Shown here one piece after another: positions 55,019-64,000 of a DNA stretch of 64,000 nucleotides. A program made the position numbers and the translations under genes. Below the pieces are notes generated by a model, which saw only the letters and a list, made by a program, of their open reading frames with translations, had not been told where the DNA came from and did no database searches. The DNA is taken from the NCBI RefSeq assembly GCF_007995085.1, contig NZ_VOQS01000003.1:806001-870000 (forward strand), in the 5' to 3' direction. Within the stretch, counting starts at the first letter, position 1, and each line of letters starts with the position of its first letter. Origin of the DNA: Paraburkholderia azotifigens. GTDB lineage: Bacteria; Pseudomonadota; Gammaproteobacteria; Burkholderiales; Burkholderiaceae.

Positions 55019-55972
55019 TCAGTGGCCGCTGATCAAAGGTACGGATGAAGCCGCCGACATTTCGAAGCCGCGCTGCGTGAGCCACACTTCCTGTTGCAGC
55101 CAGTCGCGAAACACGGCCACGTGTGGCAGGTCGCCCTGCTCCGGACGCGTCACGAGCCAATACGACTGATGTCCGTCGACATGCACGTTGAGCACCTGCA
55201 CGAGTTGTCCATTCGCGAGTTCGTGCGCAATCATATGACGATCGGCGATCGTGATGCCGAGGCCGTCGATCGCCGCGCGGATCGCGTGATCGAGCAGATC
55301 GAATTCGAACCCGCCCGACGTGTCCACGCCTTCGATGCCCGCTGCCTTCAGCCAATGCTGCCAGGTCAGATAGCGCTGGTTGTCGCCGGCTAAAACATGC
55401 AGCAGCGTGAATTGATTGAGGTCGATGACTTCATTTCCTGACTGACGCGCCAGCAAGGCAGGCGAACACACTGCAATGTGCCGCTCGTTCATCAGCAGCA
55501 GATTGTCGAGACCTTCCCATTCGCCATTACCGAAACGGATCGCGCAATCGAGCACACTCGATTCGCCGAGATTGTCTTCGAGCCGCGTCGACAGACTCAG
55601 TTCGAGTTCGGGACGTTCCGTATGCAAGCGCCCCAGCCGCGGCAGAAACCAGCGGCTCGCGAAGGTGGGCGGCGCATTGACCCGCAAGCGGTTCAGGTGC
55701 GTCTTCTCCTGAATGGAGCGCACGGTCCATTCGATCTTGTCGAACGAATGCTGCAAGGCCTGCAACAGCACGCGGCCCGAAGCCGTGAGATCCAGATGAT
55801 GATGCCTGCGCTGCAGCAGCGATTCGCCGAGCTGCTCTTCGAGTTGGCGCACCTGACGGCTCACCGCGCTTTGCGTGACGTTGAGCAATTCCGCCGCACG
55901 CGTGAAGCTGCCCGTGCGTCCCGCCACTTCGAAGGCTTTGAGCGCATTCAGCGCTGGCATTTTTCTTTTCAA
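55019..55972 (-). CDS. LysR-family regulator, GcvA-like
   Basis: A 317-residue regulator with an N-terminal winged helix (LNALKAFEVAGRTGSFTRAAELLNVTQSAVSRQVRQLEE) and a C-terminal effector domain (WFLPRLGRLHTERPELELSL, VLDCAIRFGNGEWEGL, GLGITIADRHMI). No adjacent target operon is oriented divergently to it, so the regulated genes are not clear from position. A short hairpin with CTTTT lies after the stop. Confidence 0.9.
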   Translation of the reverse strand: MKRKMPALNALKAFEVAGRTGSFTRAAELLNVTQSAVSRQVRQLEEQLGESLLQRRHHHLDLTASGRVLLQALQHSFDKIEWTVRSIQEKTHLNRLRVNAPPTFASRWFLPRLGRLHTERPELELSLSTRLEDNLGESSVLDCAIRFGNGEWEGLDNLLLMNERHIAVCSPALLARQSGNEVIDLNQFTLLHVLAGDNQRYLTWQHWLKAAGIEGVDTSGGFEFDLLDHAIRAAIDGLGITIADRHMIAHELANGQLVQVLNVHVDGHQSYWLVTRPEQGDLPHVAVFRDWLQQEVWLTQRGFEMSAASSVPLISGH

Positions 55973-56201
55973 GCTGGTCTCGTTTCTCGATGGGCGCGCA
56001 AACGCCAGACGAGCATTTTAGCGTCAGCGCACTAGCGTTCTCTTCATGCAATGTGCCAATGGCGAGGCGAAATCAGCAGCGCCAGAACGCATTGATGCGA
56101 AGCACAAATGTTGAGGGGCATATCCGTCACGCGTTTGTCATCGTACCGACATACTGGCCTTGCAGCATCGGAAATCCCCCCGACCACCCGAGGCCCAGGC
56201 C

Positions 56202-57791
56202 ATGCCGGAACTCTCATACCCGCAAACAGGCACTGCGAGTGCCAGGAATCGCAACTTGGGACTTGCCGTCTTTGTCATTGCGCTTGTCGCCGGCGCAATC
56301 TATTGCGCGTTCCAATTGATCGGCGACCTCGAATCCGTGCGCATGGGTTCGCTCCTGCCTTACCTGCTGCTTGGCGTCGCTCTTCTGATCGCACTCGGCT
56401 TCGAGTTCGTCAATGGCTTTCACGACACGGCCAATGCCGTGGCTACCGTGATCTATACGCACTCGCTCGCGCCGAGCGTTGCGGTCGTGTGGTCCGGCAC
56501 ATGGAATTTTCTCGGCGTGCTGACTTCGAGCGGCGCAGTCGCATTCGGCATTCTGCAGTTGCTGCCTGTCGAACTGATTCTTCAGGTTGGCAGCAGCGCA
56601 GGCTTCTCGATGGTGTTCGCGCTGCTCATCGCCGCGATCATCTGGAACCTGGGCACATGGTGGTTCGGACTGCCGTCGTCGAGTTCGCACACGCTGATCG
56701 GCTCGATCATCGGCGTCGGTCTGATGAACCAGATGCTGCACGGCGCGGACGGCACGAGCGGCGTCGACTGGAGCCAGGCTGCGGGCGTCGGCAAGTCGTT
56801 GCTGTTCTCGCCGCTCGTCGGCTTTCTGCTCGCAGCGCTTCTGCTGCTGGTTCTCAAGGCACTCGTGCGCGTGCCTGCGCTGTACGCCGAGCCGAAAGGA
56901 AAAGAACCGCCGCCGTTCTGGATTCGCGTACTGCTGATCCTGACGTGCACGGGCGTATCGTTCGCGCACGGCTCGAACGACGGTCAGAAAGGCATGGGTC
57001 TCATCATGTTGATCCTGATCGGCACGGTGCCGACTGCTTACGCGCTCAACAAGGCCGTGACAGCGAGCGAAACACAGACCTTCCTCGCCGTCTCGCAGCA
57101 GGCTTCGACCGCGCTCGGCAAGTACGCGGCGCAAGGCGTGCCGCCCGTCGTCGCGCCGCGCAGCGAAGTGGAGAACTACGTCCGTACTCGTCAGCTGACG
57201 CCTGCAACCGTGCCCGCGCTGCAGAAGCTGGCGGAGCAGATCGGCCAGCAGGTCAGCACATCGGGTTCGATGGCGAACGTGCCGCAAGACAAGGTCGATA
57301 ACGTGCGCAACAACATGTACGTCGCGTCCGAAGCGATCCGTCTGATGGAAAAGGCTAAGCAGCCCGCGTTTGCCGCAGACGACGCCAAGGCGATCGACAA
57401 CTTCAGGAAGCAGATGGATCACGCGACCAAGTTCATTCCGACGTGGGTGAAAGTCGCTGTCGCGATTGCGCTGGGCCTCGGCACGATGGTCGGCTGGAAG
57501 CGCATCGTCGTGACAGTTGGCGAAAAAATCGGCAAGCAGCATCTGACCTATGGCCAGGGCGCATCGGCCGAACTCGTCGCGATGGTCACGATCGGCGCGG
57601 CCGATATGTATGGCCTGCCCGTATCGACCACGCACGTGTTGTCTTCGGGCGTCGCCGGCACGATGGCGGCCAACGGCTCCGGTCTGCAATGGGCCACCGT
57701 GCGCAGCCTCGTGCTCGCCTGGGTGCTGACCTTGCCGGTATCGATCGCGCTGTCCGCTGGTCTTTACTGGCTGTTCCGTCATCTGTTCTGA
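56202..57791 (+). CDS. pit: Pit-family inorganic phosphate transporter
   Basis: A 529-residue membrane protein with the PiT signatures FVNGFHDTANAVATVIYTHS and GSNDGQKGMG. A long soluble loop (about 300-420) lies between the halves. I use the ATG at 56202; an in-frame TTG at 56160 is less likely. It is next to a polyphosphate kinase gene, separated by a shared terminator, suggesting joint handling of phosphate and polyphosphate. Confidence 0.93.
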   Translation: MPELSYPQTGTASARNRNLGLAVFVIALVAGAIYCAFQLIGDLESVRMGSLLPYLLLGVALLIALGFEFVNGFHDTANAVATVIYTHSLAPSVAVVWSGTWNFLGVLTSSGAVAFGILQLLPVELILQVGSSAGFSMVFALLIAAIIWNLGTWWFGLPSSSSHTLIGSIIGVGLMNQMLHGADGTSGVDWSQAAGVGKSLLFSPLVGFLLAALLLLVLKALVRVPALYAEPKGKEPPPFWIRVLLILTCTGVSFAHGSNDGQKGMGLIMLILIGTVPTAYALNKAVTASETQTFLAVSQQASTALGKYAAQGVPPVVAPRSEVENYVRTRQLTPATVPALQKLAEQIGQQVSTSGSMANVPQDKVDNVRNNMYVASEAIRLMEKAKQPAFAADDAKAIDNFRKQMDHATKFIPTWVKVAVAIALGLGTMVGWKRIVVTVGEKIGKQHLTYGQGASAELVAMVTIGAADMYGLPVSTTHVLSSGVAGTMAANGSGLQWATVRSLVLAWVLTLPVSIALSAGLYWLFRHLF

Positions 57792-57866
57792 CGGCATGCG
57801 ATTCGCCCTGCGCGATGCGGGGCGAGCGTCGCTGCAACGCCGATGCAACGAAGCAGCGACGGCAAA

Positions 57867-57897
57867 AGAAAAAGCGCGGCAATTGCCGCGCTTTTCA
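57867..57897. terminator. bidirectional terminator between pit and ppk2
   Basis: AAAAAGCGCGGCAATTGCCG forms a hairpin with CGGCAATTGCCGCGCTTTT. A-run on one side and T-run on the other, so it can stop both converging transcripts. Confidence 0.85.
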
Positions 57898-57919
57898 TTT
57901 CACTCTATACAAGCAGCGT

Positions 57920-58849
57920 TCAATAGACGTCGGGCACGATCATCGAATCCGGCACGGGATGACGGATGTACTCTTCGTGGAAGACGCGTTCGGGCAGCAC
58001 GATCGACGGATGATCGATCTCGTGATACGGCACCTGGCTCAGCAGATGGCTAATACAGTTCAGGCGCGCGCGTTTCTTGTCGACAGCCTGCACGACCCAC
58101 CACGGTGCTTCGGGAATGTGCGAACGCTGCAGCATCACCTCTTTCGCTTGCGTGTACATCTCCCAGCGGCGACGGCTTTCCAGATCCATCGGGCTCAGCT
58201 TCCACTGCTTAAGAGGATCCTGAATGCGCGCCTGGAAACGGATTTCCTGCTCTTCATCGGTGATCGAAAACCAGTACTTGATGATCTGCACACCGCTGCG
58301 CACGAGCATCTTTTCGAACTCAGGCACCGAGCGGAAGAACTCTTCGTATTCGTCATCCGTGCAGAAACCCATCACACGTTCGACGCCTGCGCGGTTGTAC
58401 CAGCTGCGATCGAACAGCACCATTTCGCCGCCCGCGGGCAGATGACTGACATAACGCTGGAAATACCATTGCGTGCGTTCGCGGTTGTTCGGCGCGGGCA
58501 GCGCCGCGACGCGGCAGACGCGTGGGTTCAGGCGTTGCGTGATGCGCTTGATCGCGCCACCCTTGCCGGCCGCATCGCGGCCTTCGAAGATTACGACGAG
58601 GCGATGCCCCGTCTTGACGATCCAGTCCTGCAGCTTGACGAGTTCGCCTTGCAGACGAAACAGCTCGCGGAAATACTGTTTGCGCAATTCGCGCGCTTCG
58701 GGCGTGAAGCCTTCCGAGCCGTCGAGGATGCGGTCGTCGACTTCCATTTCGAGTTCCTCGTCGTATGCATCGACGAGCTCCTCTTCGAAGCGGCGCTGCC
58801 GTGCGGCGAGCGATGCAGCGTCAAGTTCCTGCTCGGATTCCTTCATCAC
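57920..58849 (-). CDS. ppk2: polyphosphate kinase 2
   Basis: A 309-residue PPK2 enzyme transferring phosphate between polyphosphate and nucleotides. Walker A is EGRDAAGKGGAIKRI. Also present are NNRERTQWYFQRYVSHLPAGGE, FDRSWYNRAGVE and FQARIQDPLKQWKLSPMD. The class (NDP or NMP phosphorylating) cannot be fixed by eye. It converges with the Pit phosphate transporter. Confidence 0.93.
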   Translation of the reverse strand: MMKESEQELDAASLAARQRRFEEELVDAYDEELEMEVDDRILDGSEGFTPEARELRKQYFRELFRLQGELVKLQDWIVKTGHRLVVIFEGRDAAGKGGAIKRITQRLNPRVCRVAALPAPNNRERTQWYFQRYVSHLPAGGEMVLFDRSWYNRAGVERVMGFCTDDEYEEFFRSVPEFEKMLVRSGVQIIKYWFSITDEEQEIRFQARIQDPLKQWKLSPMDLESRRRWEMYTQAKEVMLQRSHIPEAPWWVVQAVDKKRARLNCISHLLSQVPYHEIDHPSIVLPERVFHEEYIRHPVPDSMIVPDVY

Positions 58850-58974
58850 AGTGGCTCCTGTTTTTTCCGTTCGACGGAAAGGTTTTACGCTGCGCGTGGG
58901 CTCTTGTGATTGTGAACGTTCTGGGTGTCAGTCATATTACTCTCCTGCCGCCACCGGATCTTTTCAAGCCCTTT

Positions 58975-59361
58975 TCAAAGCCTCCTGGCAATGCTGATCT
59001 CGTGCCCGTCGGGATCGCAGATATGAAAATAGCGCTCGCCCCATGAAGCATCGGCCGGCGGCGCCTCCGGCCGGTATCCTGCTGCCAGCGCTTTCTGATA
59101 GACGGCGTCCACGTCTGACACATGCACGATCACGCGTCCCCACCAGAGAACGGGCCCTCGCGTGTCGAGAATCAGGTTCAGATAGGTGCCGCCGAATTCG
59201 AACGACGTGAACGCCTCGGATGGCCCGCCATAAGACAACGGAAATCCGAGCGCCAGATAAAACGCAACGGCCCGCTCCATGTCATGCGTCGCGAGCGTGA
59301 CGGCACTCAGTCCTTCGAATCGTGGTCCGGTGGCATCGTCGTGTGATTGAGGCTGATTCAT
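58975..59361 (-). CDS. VOC/glyoxalase-like protein
   Basis: A 128-residue vicinal-oxygen-chelate protein (HDMERAVAFYLALGFPLSYGG; RYFHICDPDGHEISIAR). Start at MNQPQSHDD; the longer ORF is an unlikely N-terminal extension. Function unknown, possibly a small-molecule lyase or a resistance or binding protein. Confidence 0.8.
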   Translation of the reverse strand: MNQPQSHDDATGPRFEGLSAVTLATHDMERAVAFYLALGFPLSYGGPSEAFTSFEFGGTYLNLILDTRGPVLWWGRVIVHVSDVDAVYQKALAAGYRPEAPPADASWGERYFHICDPDGHEISIARRL

Positions 59362-59382
59362 CGCTTTCTCCCGCGTCTGAAA

Positions 59383-59421
59383 GTGAAAACAGCGGACCCC
59401 GCCTGTCGGCGATGTCCGCTG
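59383..59421 (-). terminator. terminator of the gamma-glutamyltransferase gene
   Basis: Read leftward, CAGCGGAC...GTCCGCTG forms a stem followed by TTTTCACTTT. Confidence 0.65.
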
Positions 59422-59481
59422 CAAAGCGAGTCGACCGGGCGCCGTGCATACCGCGACGCGACGCCCAGGCCTGCCGTCCGA

Positions 59482-61212
59482 TCAGGGTATCACTCGCGTC
59501 ACGCCGCGTCCGCGCGGATCCGATACGGCGTCCGGCGTTTCGCCGTCGATCTTGATCGCCTGGATGTCGCCGTTGAAGTCCTGCGCCTTAAGCTTATAGC
59601 CCTTTGCTTCGACCTGCTTCGCAAGGTCGCCGTCGATGGGTGCATACGGCTCCCAGAAAATCGTGTTCGGCGGCAACAGCTGATGGTGGAAACGCATCGC
59701 GCCAACGGCTTCCTTCAACGGCATGTTGAAGTCGTACACGTTGTTGATCACCTGGAAGATCGACGTGAAGATACGCGATCCGCCCGGTGTGCCGATCACC
59801 AGCGACACCTTGCCGTCCTTCGTCATGATGGTCGGCGTCATCGACGACAATGGGCGCTTCTTCGGCTCGATCGAATTCGCGTCGCTGCCGACCACACCGA
59901 ACATGTTCGGCACGCCAGGCTTCGATGCGAAGTCGTCCATCTCGTCGTTCAGCACGATGCCCGTGCCTTCCGCCACGACGCCCGAACCGAAATAGCCGTT
60001 GATGGTGTACGTGTTCGACACGGCATTGCCCCATTTGTCGACCACCGAAAAGTGCGTCGTCTCCGCCTTCTCGGGCATCGACATGCCGAGCCCCGCCACC
60101 ACGCTCTTCGTGTCCGACGGCGCGGACGGATTCACTTCGGAGGCACGCTTCGCGATGTAGGCATCGTCCGTCAGTTGCGCGACGGGCACCTTGTAGAAAT
60201 CCGGATCGCCAAGATATTGCGCGCGGTCCGCAAAGACACGCTTTTCAATTTCCGCAATCAGGTGAATGTACTGCGGCGAGTTGAGATCGACATTCGTGAA
60301 ATCGCTCTTCAGATCCGCTTTCATCTTCAGCAACTGCACGAGTCCAATGCCGCCCGAACTCGGCGGCGGCGCAGTGATCACGCGATAGCCGTTCCAGTTC
60401 GCCTGAACGGGCTGACGCCAGACGGCCTTGTACTCCTGCAGATCGCGCTTCGTGATGAGGCCATGCCCTTTCATCGACGATGCAATCAGATCCGCCGTCT
60501 TGCCGTTATAGAACTCGCGCGCGCCCTGATTGGCGATGCGCGTCAATACGGCGGCGAGATCGGGCTGCTTGAAATTGACGCCCTCTTTCAGATTGCCGAA
60601 GTAGGTATCGAAGTTCGTCTTGCCCGCAAAGTCTTTCTCGGCATCTTCGCGCCGCCTGGCGAGTTGTGCATCGACTTCGAAACCGTCGCGTGCATACTTG
60701 ATGGCCGGCGCGAGAACCTGCTTCCATTTGAGCTTGCCGAATCGGTGCTGCGCTTCCCACATGCCCGCAACCGTGCCCGGCACGCCCGCCGCGTAATAGC
60801 CATACAGGCTCTTACCCTTGATCACGTTGCCCTGATCATCGAGATACATGTTGCGCGTCGCGGCCAGCGGTGCGCGCTCGCGGTAGTCGATGAAATACGG
60901 CTTGCCGTTCACATACAAGGTCATGAAACCGCCGCCGCCGATATTGCCTGCTTCCGGGTACGTGACGGCCAGCGTGAACGCGATGGCGACAGCGGCGTCG
61001 ACAGCATTGCCGCCTTCCTTGAAGATCTGTTCGGCAGCATCGGCGCTGTACTTGTCAGCGACAGCGATGGCCGATGCGTTGAGTACCGGTTTCTGCGCAG
61101 AGGGCGCTTTCGCGTAGGCGGGGGCGGATTCGAGAAAACCCGCTGAAGCGGTGAACAGTCCAACGACAGCGAATGCTGTTGCAGAGAACCTTGCTTTATC
61201 GATTAGTTTCAA
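59482..61212 (-). CDS. ggt: gamma-glutamyltransferase
   Basis: A 576-residue periplasmic N-terminal nucleophile hydrolase that breaks down glutathione and gamma-glutamyl compounds. Signal peptide (VVGLFTASAGFLESAPAYA), autocleavage/nucleophile T385 in ETTHFSVVD, and NIGGGGFMTLY in the large subunit are visible. Length normal. It probably has its own promoter, with 150 bp to the next gene. Confidence 0.94.
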   Translation of the reverse strand: MKLIDKARFSATAFAVVGLFTASAGFLESAPAYAKAPSAQKPVLNASAIAVADKYSADAAEQIFKEGGNAVDAAVAIAFTLAVTYPEAGNIGGGGFMTLYVNGKPYFIDYRERAPLAATRNMYLDDQGNVIKGKSLYGYYAAGVPGTVAGMWEAQHRFGKLKWKQVLAPAIKYARDGFEVDAQLARRREDAEKDFAGKTNFDTYFGNLKEGVNFKQPDLAAVLTRIANQGAREFYNGKTADLIASSMKGHGLITKRDLQEYKAVWRQPVQANWNGYRVITAPPPSSGGIGLVQLLKMKADLKSDFTNVDLNSPQYIHLIAEIEKRVFADRAQYLGDPDFYKVPVAQLTDDAYIAKRASEVNPSAPSDTKSVVAGLGMSMPEKAETTHFSVVDKWGNAVSNTYTINGYFGSGVVAEGTGIVLNDEMDDFASKPGVPNMFGVVGSDANSIEPKKRPLSSMTPTIMTKDGKVSLVIGTPGGSRIFTSIFQVINNVYDFNMPLKEAVGAMRFHHQLLPPNTIFWEPYAPIDGDLAKQVEAKGYKLKAQDFNGDIQAIKIDGETPDAVSDPRGRGVTRVIP

Positions 61213-61364
61213 TGCATGTCTCCCAAGACGTCATTTATTAAACAAACGAAAAGAGCTTGTCTTGGGCTTATAACACGCAAAGCGTGCTTCTGAAACGACC
61301 CCATGCGCAACGCATAGGGCCGCACTCAAGCTTCTATTCGAAGCGCATTAAAGCAGGAGCGCAA

Positions 61365-62762
61365 TCAGGCAGTGGTGGATTCCTTGAGCACCTGTGAAGC
61401 CACTTCATCCACGGCGGCCTTGGCCAGCTTGACGATCTCATCGACTTCGTCGCGCGTCGTCACGAGCGGCGGCGCGAAGCCGAGGATGTCGCCGTGCGGC
61501 ATGGCGCGCGCGATCAAGCCGCGTTGCATTGCAGCCGCCGACACGCGCGGGCCGACTTTCAGCGCGGCATCGAATGGACGGCGCTCTTCCTTGTTCGCCA
61601 TGAACTCGAGCGCCGCCAGCATGCCTGCGCCGCGCACTTCGCCGACGAGCGGATGCGAGTCAAATGCGTCGCGCAGTTGCTGCAGCAGATAGCCGCCGAC
61701 ATCGGCCGCATTCTGCGTGAGGTTCTCGCGCTCGAGAATGTCGAGATTCGCAAGCGCCGCAGCAGCGCAAACCGGATGTCCCGAATAGGTCCAGCCATGG
61801 CCCATCGGACCATGTTCCTGCGAGCCTTGCGCGATCACATCCCAAACCTTCTCGCCGACGATCACAGCGGACAGCGGCGCATAGGCGCTCGTCAAACCCT
61901 TCGCGACCGTGATGAGATCCGGTTCGATGCCGTAATGCTGTGCGCCCATCTTCGAGCCTAGCCGGCCAAAGCCACATACGACTTCATCGCTGATCAGCAG
62001 AATGTCGTGCTTCTTCAGCACCTTCTGGATTGCGGGCCAGTAACCGGCCGGCGGCGGCAGGATACCGCCCGTGCCCATCACCGGCTCGCCGATGAAAGCG
62101 GCAATCGTGTCCGCGCCTTCTTTCGCGATCAGCTTCTCGAGTTCTTCGACGCAATAGTCGACGAACTGCGCTTCGCTCATGCCTGCAGGCGCCTGACGAT
62201 ACCAATGCGGACACACGGTATGCTTGACACGATCGATGGGCAGATCGAAGTGCTGATGAAAGCTCGGCAATCCCGTCAGACTGCCCGTGACGATACCCGA
62301 GCCGTGATAGCCGCGCTGCCGCGAAATGATCTTCTTCTTGTTGGGGCGGCCCTTCACATTGTTGTAGTACCAGACGATCTTGATCTGCGTTTCATTCGCG
62401 TCGGAACCGGACAAACCGTAGTACACCTTCTTCATGCCCTTCGGCGACCAGTCGATGATGCGCGACGACAATTCGATGATCGTATCCGTCGAATGACCGA
62501 CATACGTGTGGTAATACGCGAGCTTCTTCGCCTGCTCGTAGATCGCGTCGGCGACTTCCGTGCGGCCGTAACCGATGTTCACGCAGTAAAGGCCCGCGAA
62601 TGCGTCGATGAACGACTTGCCTTGATGATCTTCGATGCGGATGCCTTTCGCGCCCGTCACGATGCGGCCTGGCAGCGCGCCGCTTGCGTGATCGTGAGCG
62701 TGCGTCGACGGATGCATGAAATGCGCGCGGTCTGCGCTAAACAGTTGATCGAGCTGGGTCAT
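61365..62762 (-). CDS. class III (omega) aminotransferase
   Basis: A 465-residue PLP enzyme close to putrescine- or beta-alanine-pyruvate aminotransferases. PLP Lys in TVAKGLTSAYAPLSAV; also GLSGSDANETQIKIVWYYNN and FIGEPVMGTGG. It follows the GabD-like aldehyde dehydrogenase with a 36-bp gap, consistent with a polyamine or aminobutyrate route: amine to aldehyde, then to acid. Confidence 0.92.
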   Translation of the reverse strand: MTQLDQLFSADRAHFMHPSTHAHDHASGALPGRIVTGAKGIRIEDHQGKSFIDAFAGLYCVNIGYGRTEVADAIYEQAKKLAYYHTYVGHSTDTIIELSSRIIDWSPKGMKKVYYGLSGSDANETQIKIVWYYNNVKGRPNKKKIISRQRGYHGSGIVTGSLTGLPSFHQHFDLPIDRVKHTVCPHWYRQAPAGMSEAQFVDYCVEELEKLIAKEGADTIAAFIGEPVMGTGGILPPPAGYWPAIQKVLKKHDILLISDEVVCGFGRLGSKMGAQHYGIEPDLITVAKGLTSAYAPLSAVIVGEKVWDVIAQGSQEHGPMGHGWTYSGHPVCAAAALANLDILERENLTQNAADVGGYLLQQLRDAFDSHPLVGEVRGAGMLAALEFMANKEERRPFDAALKVGPRVSAAAMQRGLIARAMPHGDILGFAPPLVTTRDEVDEIVKLAKAAVDEVASQVLKESTTA

Positions 62763-62798
62763 GGGACACTCCGTTTGATCGATAGTGAATAAAGAGGC

Positions 62799-64000
62799 TC
62801 ACGCGGCGAGCGGCCGGTGAACAGAACCAACAGCATCGGCGACGGGCAAACCCAGTTGACCGAGGCAGAAGTAACGCGTTTCGACAAATGGCTCAAAGCC
62901 TTCGAGTCCGCCTTCGCGGCCCAGACCCGATGCCTTCATGCCGCCGAATGGAATCGGCGCGCCTGTGAATTTCGCGCCGTTCACGGAGACCATTGCGAAG
63001 TCCAGTTGACGAATCACCTGAAAGACGGTGTTCAGATCTTTCGCGCAAAGATACGCGGCAAGACCATGCTCGGTGTCGTTCGCGCGTGCGATCGCTTCTT
63101 CCAGCGTGTCGAATGGAGACACGGCTGAAATGGGTGCGAAGTTCTCTTCGTCGTAGATGCGCATACCTTTCGCGGCGTCGGCGACCACAGTCGGCTCGAA
63201 GAACCATCCGCCGCGCGCATGCGGCGTTCCACCGACCAGAATGCGTGCGCCTTTTGCGCGCGCATCGTCGACGCGTAGCTGCGTCGAATCGAATGCAGCC
63301 TGATGCATCAGCGGCCCGACCTCGCTGCCTGGTTCGAACGCCGAGCCCACTTTCAATGCGCGCACGGCCTGTGCATAGTGTTCGACGAACGTGTCGTACA
63401 CGGGACGTGCGACGAGAATGCGATTGGCCGCGCAGCAGTCCTGCCCCGACGTCTGAAACTTCGCAGCGACGGCAACGCGCACCGCCTGTTCGAGATCGGC
63501 GTCTTCCGTCACGATGAACGGCGCATTGCCGCCGAGTTCGAGTGCCGTCTTCTTGATGCCGCTTTGTGCGGCGGCTTGCATCACGAGGCTGCCGACACGC
63601 GTGGAGCCTGTAAAGCTAACGGTGCGTACACGCGGATCGCGCACCAGCGTTTCCATCGCCATTTGAGGCTGGCCGAGTACGACATTGAAGACACCGGGCG
63701 GAAAGCCTGCTTCTTCTGCGAGCTGTGCGAGCGCGAGCGCGGAGAACGGCGTCTCGTGCGCGGGCTTCACGACGACCGTGCAACCCGCGGCCAGTGCGGC
63801 GGCCGCCTTGCGCGTGATCATTGCGTTCGGGAAATTCCACGGCGTGATCAAGGCGGCCACGCCGACGGGTTCCATGATCGTGCCGAGATGCGCGCCGTCG
63901 ATGTGTGTCGGAATGGTACGGCCATTCAGCCGCTTGCCTTCATGCGCGAACCATTCGATGAAGCTTGCGCCGTAGGCGATTTCGCCTTGTGCTTCGGCGA
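62799..64000 (-). CDS. succinate-semialdehyde/glutarate-semialdehyde-type dehydrogenase, cut by the right edge
   Basis: C-terminal three-quarters of an aldehyde dehydrogenase. The frame stays open to the end of the window through [18 protein letters not shown], typical of GabD. Present are [24 protein letters not shown] and the nucleophile motif [13 protein letters not shown]. The ATG at 63875 inside the frame is not the start. It is first in a leftward operon with the aminotransferase; the two could act in series. Confidence 0.9.
   Translation of the reverse strand, partial: AEAQGEIAYGASFIEWFAHEGKRLNGRTIPTHIDGAHLGTIMEPVGVAALITPWNFPNAMITRKAAAALAAGCTVVVKPAHETPFSALALAQLAEEAGFPPGVFNVVLGQPQMAMETLVRDPRVRTVSFTGSTRVGSLVMQAAAQSGIKKTALELGGNAPFIVTEDADLEQAVRVAVAAKFQTSGQDCCAANRILVARPVYDTFVEHYAQAVRALKVGSAFEPGSEVGPLMHQAAFDSTQLRVDDARAKGARILVGGTPHARGGWFFEPTVVADAAKGMRIYDEENFAPISAVSPFDTLEEAIARANDTEHGLAAYLCAKDLNTVFQVIRQLDFAMVSVNGAKFTGAPIPFGGMKASGLGREGGLEGFEPFVETRYFCLGQLGLPVADAVGSVHRPLAA

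Overview
The window is high-GC DNA (codon use is strongly G/C at third positions) with a gene set typical of Burkholderiales, most likely Paraburkholderia or Caballeronia. It holds a Burkholderia-type Porin_4 porin, an H-NS protein with a lysine/alanine-rich tail, a sCache-type chemoreceptor, a second FtsI-like PBP, GcvA-like LysR and GabD/SpuC-type catabolic genes. This assignment is by family recognition only. No tRNA, rRNA, CRISPR array or prophage was seen.

Layout. 1-3.4 kb: cytochrome c, aldehyde dehydrogenase and porin. 3.4-5.3 kb: a long inverted-repeat element whose left arm carries an intact IS5-family insertion. 5.3-9.3 kb: a leftward three-gene phosphonate operon (PEP mutase/cytidylyltransferase fusion, phosphonopyruvate decarboxylase, AEP transaminase) expected to make CMP-2-aminoethylphosphonate. 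9.5-11.5 kb: a second long inverted-repeat element, split by an IS4-family insertion with an 18-bp terminal repeat and a 10-bp target duplication. 11.6-19.3 kb: chemoreceptor, class B PBP, TPR/glycosyltransferase-like protein, M30-type metallopeptidase lipoprotein and a small exported protein. 19.4-19.6 kb: a triple 50-bp hairpin repeat ending at a terminator.

20-41.4 kb is the most unusual region. It looks like a complete peptide-secretion locus. Six small genes share a leader of the form M..hhIkDl....LD..aM.ai.GG, a double-glycine leader. The locus encodes a 1018-residue exporter (two cyclic-nucleotide-binding domains, an active-looking C39 leader peptidase and an ABC transporter), an HlyD adaptor, a NodT/TolC-type outer-membrane protein and a parvulin. 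It also encodes a Ser/Thr kinase, a PP2C phosphatase and a double-FHA membrane protein, and a sigma-54 activator without a sensor domain. Further members are a caspase-SUMF1 fusion, two DUF4399 proteins and an LRAT-like protein. Three of the peptide genes have near-consensus sigma-54 promoters preceded by shared CCAAC/GTTGG elements. Five are followed by a strong stem-loop lacking a U-tract. My inference is a sigma-54-controlled, phospho-signal-gated export system for cysteine-free, Asn/Gln-rich peptides.

41.6-64 kb: ordinary chromosome. It holds an IMPACT/YigZ protein, a four-gene sugar-acid-like catabolic operon (ALDH, MFS, enolase-superfamily dehydratase, GMC oxidoreductase) and an H-NS protein. 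These are followed by two DedA fusion proteins, a broken lpxO, a diguanylate cyclase, a LysR regulator, a Pit phosphate transporter next to PPK2, a VOC protein and gamma-glutamyltransferase. The window ends in a class III aminotransferase and an aldehyde dehydrogenase cut by the right edge.
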